Below, piece after piece: positions 63,461 to 64,000 of a DNA stretch of 64,000 nt; position 1 is the first letter of the stretch; each line of letters opens with the position of its first letter. Made by a program: the position numbers and the translations under genes. Below the pieces are notes generated by a model, which did no database searches, was not told where the DNA came from, and worked only from the letters and a program-made list of their open reading frames with translations. This DNA is from Synechococcus sp. CBW1004 (lineage in GTDB: Bacteria > Cyanobacteriota > Cyanobacteriia > PCC-6307 > Cyanobiaceae): NCBI RefSeq assembly GCF_015840715.1, contig NZ_CP060397.1, positions 558,001 to 622,000 on the forward strand, given 5' to 3'.

Positions 63461-64000
63461 GTGTCCTGGCCCCGGCTCTGCTCGACAGCCTGCGGCGTCT
63501 GTTGCCCATCCCCACGGCCGCCCGCCTGGACGCGACCGCCGACCTCGCCCTGCAGCAGGTGGTGACGGCCCTGGCCGCTGCCCTCGAGCGCGGTGAACTG
63601 GGCCTCGATCTCGACGCTCCTGCCCCGGAAGCCGTCCTGGTGGCGGAGAGCGAGCCGATGGCGGAGAGCGAGCCAACGGTGGTCGAGTCCGGGCCGGAAC
63701 CGCGATCGGGACCGTTCCGTTCCGCACGCACCAGCGGCGCATCCGGCGCTGCCCACAGCGGCGCGGGCAGCCCAGACGCGAGTCAGAGCGACAGCCCTGT
63801 CACCAGGGCCAGCGTTTCTCCCACGCCGCCGGCCTGGCCCGACGACCATCTCGCGGCACTGGAGGCCTGCGGCTGGCTGGTGGATGCCAGCGCTCTCGAC
63901 GAGGCGCCGGAAGCCCCGGTGGTGCGCGATGGGCACTGGCTGCGCTGGCGGCGCTGGCATCAGCAGCTGCACCACTGCACCTCCACCCTGATCGCCCGTG
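63457..64000 (+). CDS. recD: Exodeoxyribonuclease V alpha subunit, N-terminal part
   Basis: Begins GTG 63457 (overlapping the recB stop) and is open to the edge: SVLAPALLDSLRRLLPIPTA, then ARLDATADLALQQVVTALAA resembles the RecD N-terminal helical domain. A long Pro/Ser/Glu-rich insert (about residues 65-125) follows, then a second conserved block ending RWRRWHQQLHHC. The helicase domain is beyond the window. Position after recC-recB makes the assignment firm. Confidence 0.85.
   Translation, partial: MSVLAPALLDSLRRLLPIPTAARLDATADLALQQVVTALAAALERGELGLDLDAPAPEAVLVAESEPMAESEPTVVESGPEPRSGPFRSARTSGASGAAHSGAGSPDASQSDSPVTRASVSPTPPAWPDDHLAALEACGWLVDASALDEAPEAPVVRDGHWLRWRRWHQQLHHCTSTLIAR

Noticed and set aside
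61283-63742. Long open frame antisense to recB
   Set aside because: No motif, and it lies wholly opposite RecB catalytic regions.

Overview
The window looks like a chromosome segment of a high-GC picocyanobacterium (Synechococcus/Cyanobium type). The lineage markers are psbY (photosystem II protein Y), crtH (prolycopene isomerase), ycf54 (Mg-protoporphyrin monomethylester cyclase factor), an SLH-domain porin with an OprB-type barrel, a CGFS glutaredoxin next to bolA, trmFO, and a recC-recB-recD cluster. No plasmid, phage structural, CRISPR or rRNA genes were seen. Genus-level placement is inference.

Layout. 1-5.3 kb: a truncated multi-PAS signalling protein, a double-cupin ChrR-like protein, a short J-domain protein, a ribbon-helix-helix regulator coupled to a CDF metal exporter, and a DUF389 membrane protein. 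5.6-12.5 kb: a SulP anion transporter, then an iron block of feoB, convergent feoA, a porin, a Fur-box-like site and ferritin. 12.5-23.1 kb (minus strand): a DUF6880 protein, a secreted Big_5/propeller-like protein, a TIGR03943 protein with its DUF318 permease, a P2-type ATPase and a large Cache-PAS-GGDEF sensor.

23.2-35.2 kb is the accessory, decaying part. It holds a serine hydrolase, a HAD phosphatase, a VOC protein and a class D beta-lactamase relic. The manganese transporter gene mntH is split by an IS5-type element, which is itself split by a single-gene IS66-type element. Both insertions keep target duplications and inverted ends. Next come a truncated heavy-metal RND pump and its frameshifted adaptor, an alpha/beta hydrolase, and znuA behind a Zur-like palindrome.

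35.2-42.2 kb: a beta carbonic anhydrase, a coupled operon of unrecognised envelope proteins, a C39-like peptidase, several small proteins, an AlpA-like HTH gene and a tyrosine integrase carrying an in-frame amber stop, beside tRNA-Lys(TTT). This looks like an old integration site. 42.3-55.2 kb is mostly core: a gamma-carbonic-anhydrase-like protein, psbY, trmFO, crtH, gadB divergent from a nitrilase, an atypical response regulator lacking its phospho-Asp, grx4/bolA, an acyltransferase, and pdxJ overlapping ycf54. 55.3-64 kb: a PPP-type phosphatase and translationally coupled recC, recB and recD, the last cut by the window edge.

Metal handling is the main theme. Iron import and storage (porin, FeoA/B, ferritin), zinc import (ZnuA), metal export (CDF and the dead RND pump), a DUF318/TIGR03943 module and a recently inactivated Mn importer all occur within about 32 kb. 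No clearly new molecular system is proven here. The best candidates for new biology are the RHH-CDF pair, the TIGR03943-DUF318-Big_5 operon, the three-gene envelope operon at 36.8-38.7 kb, and the response regulator without a phosphoacceptor.
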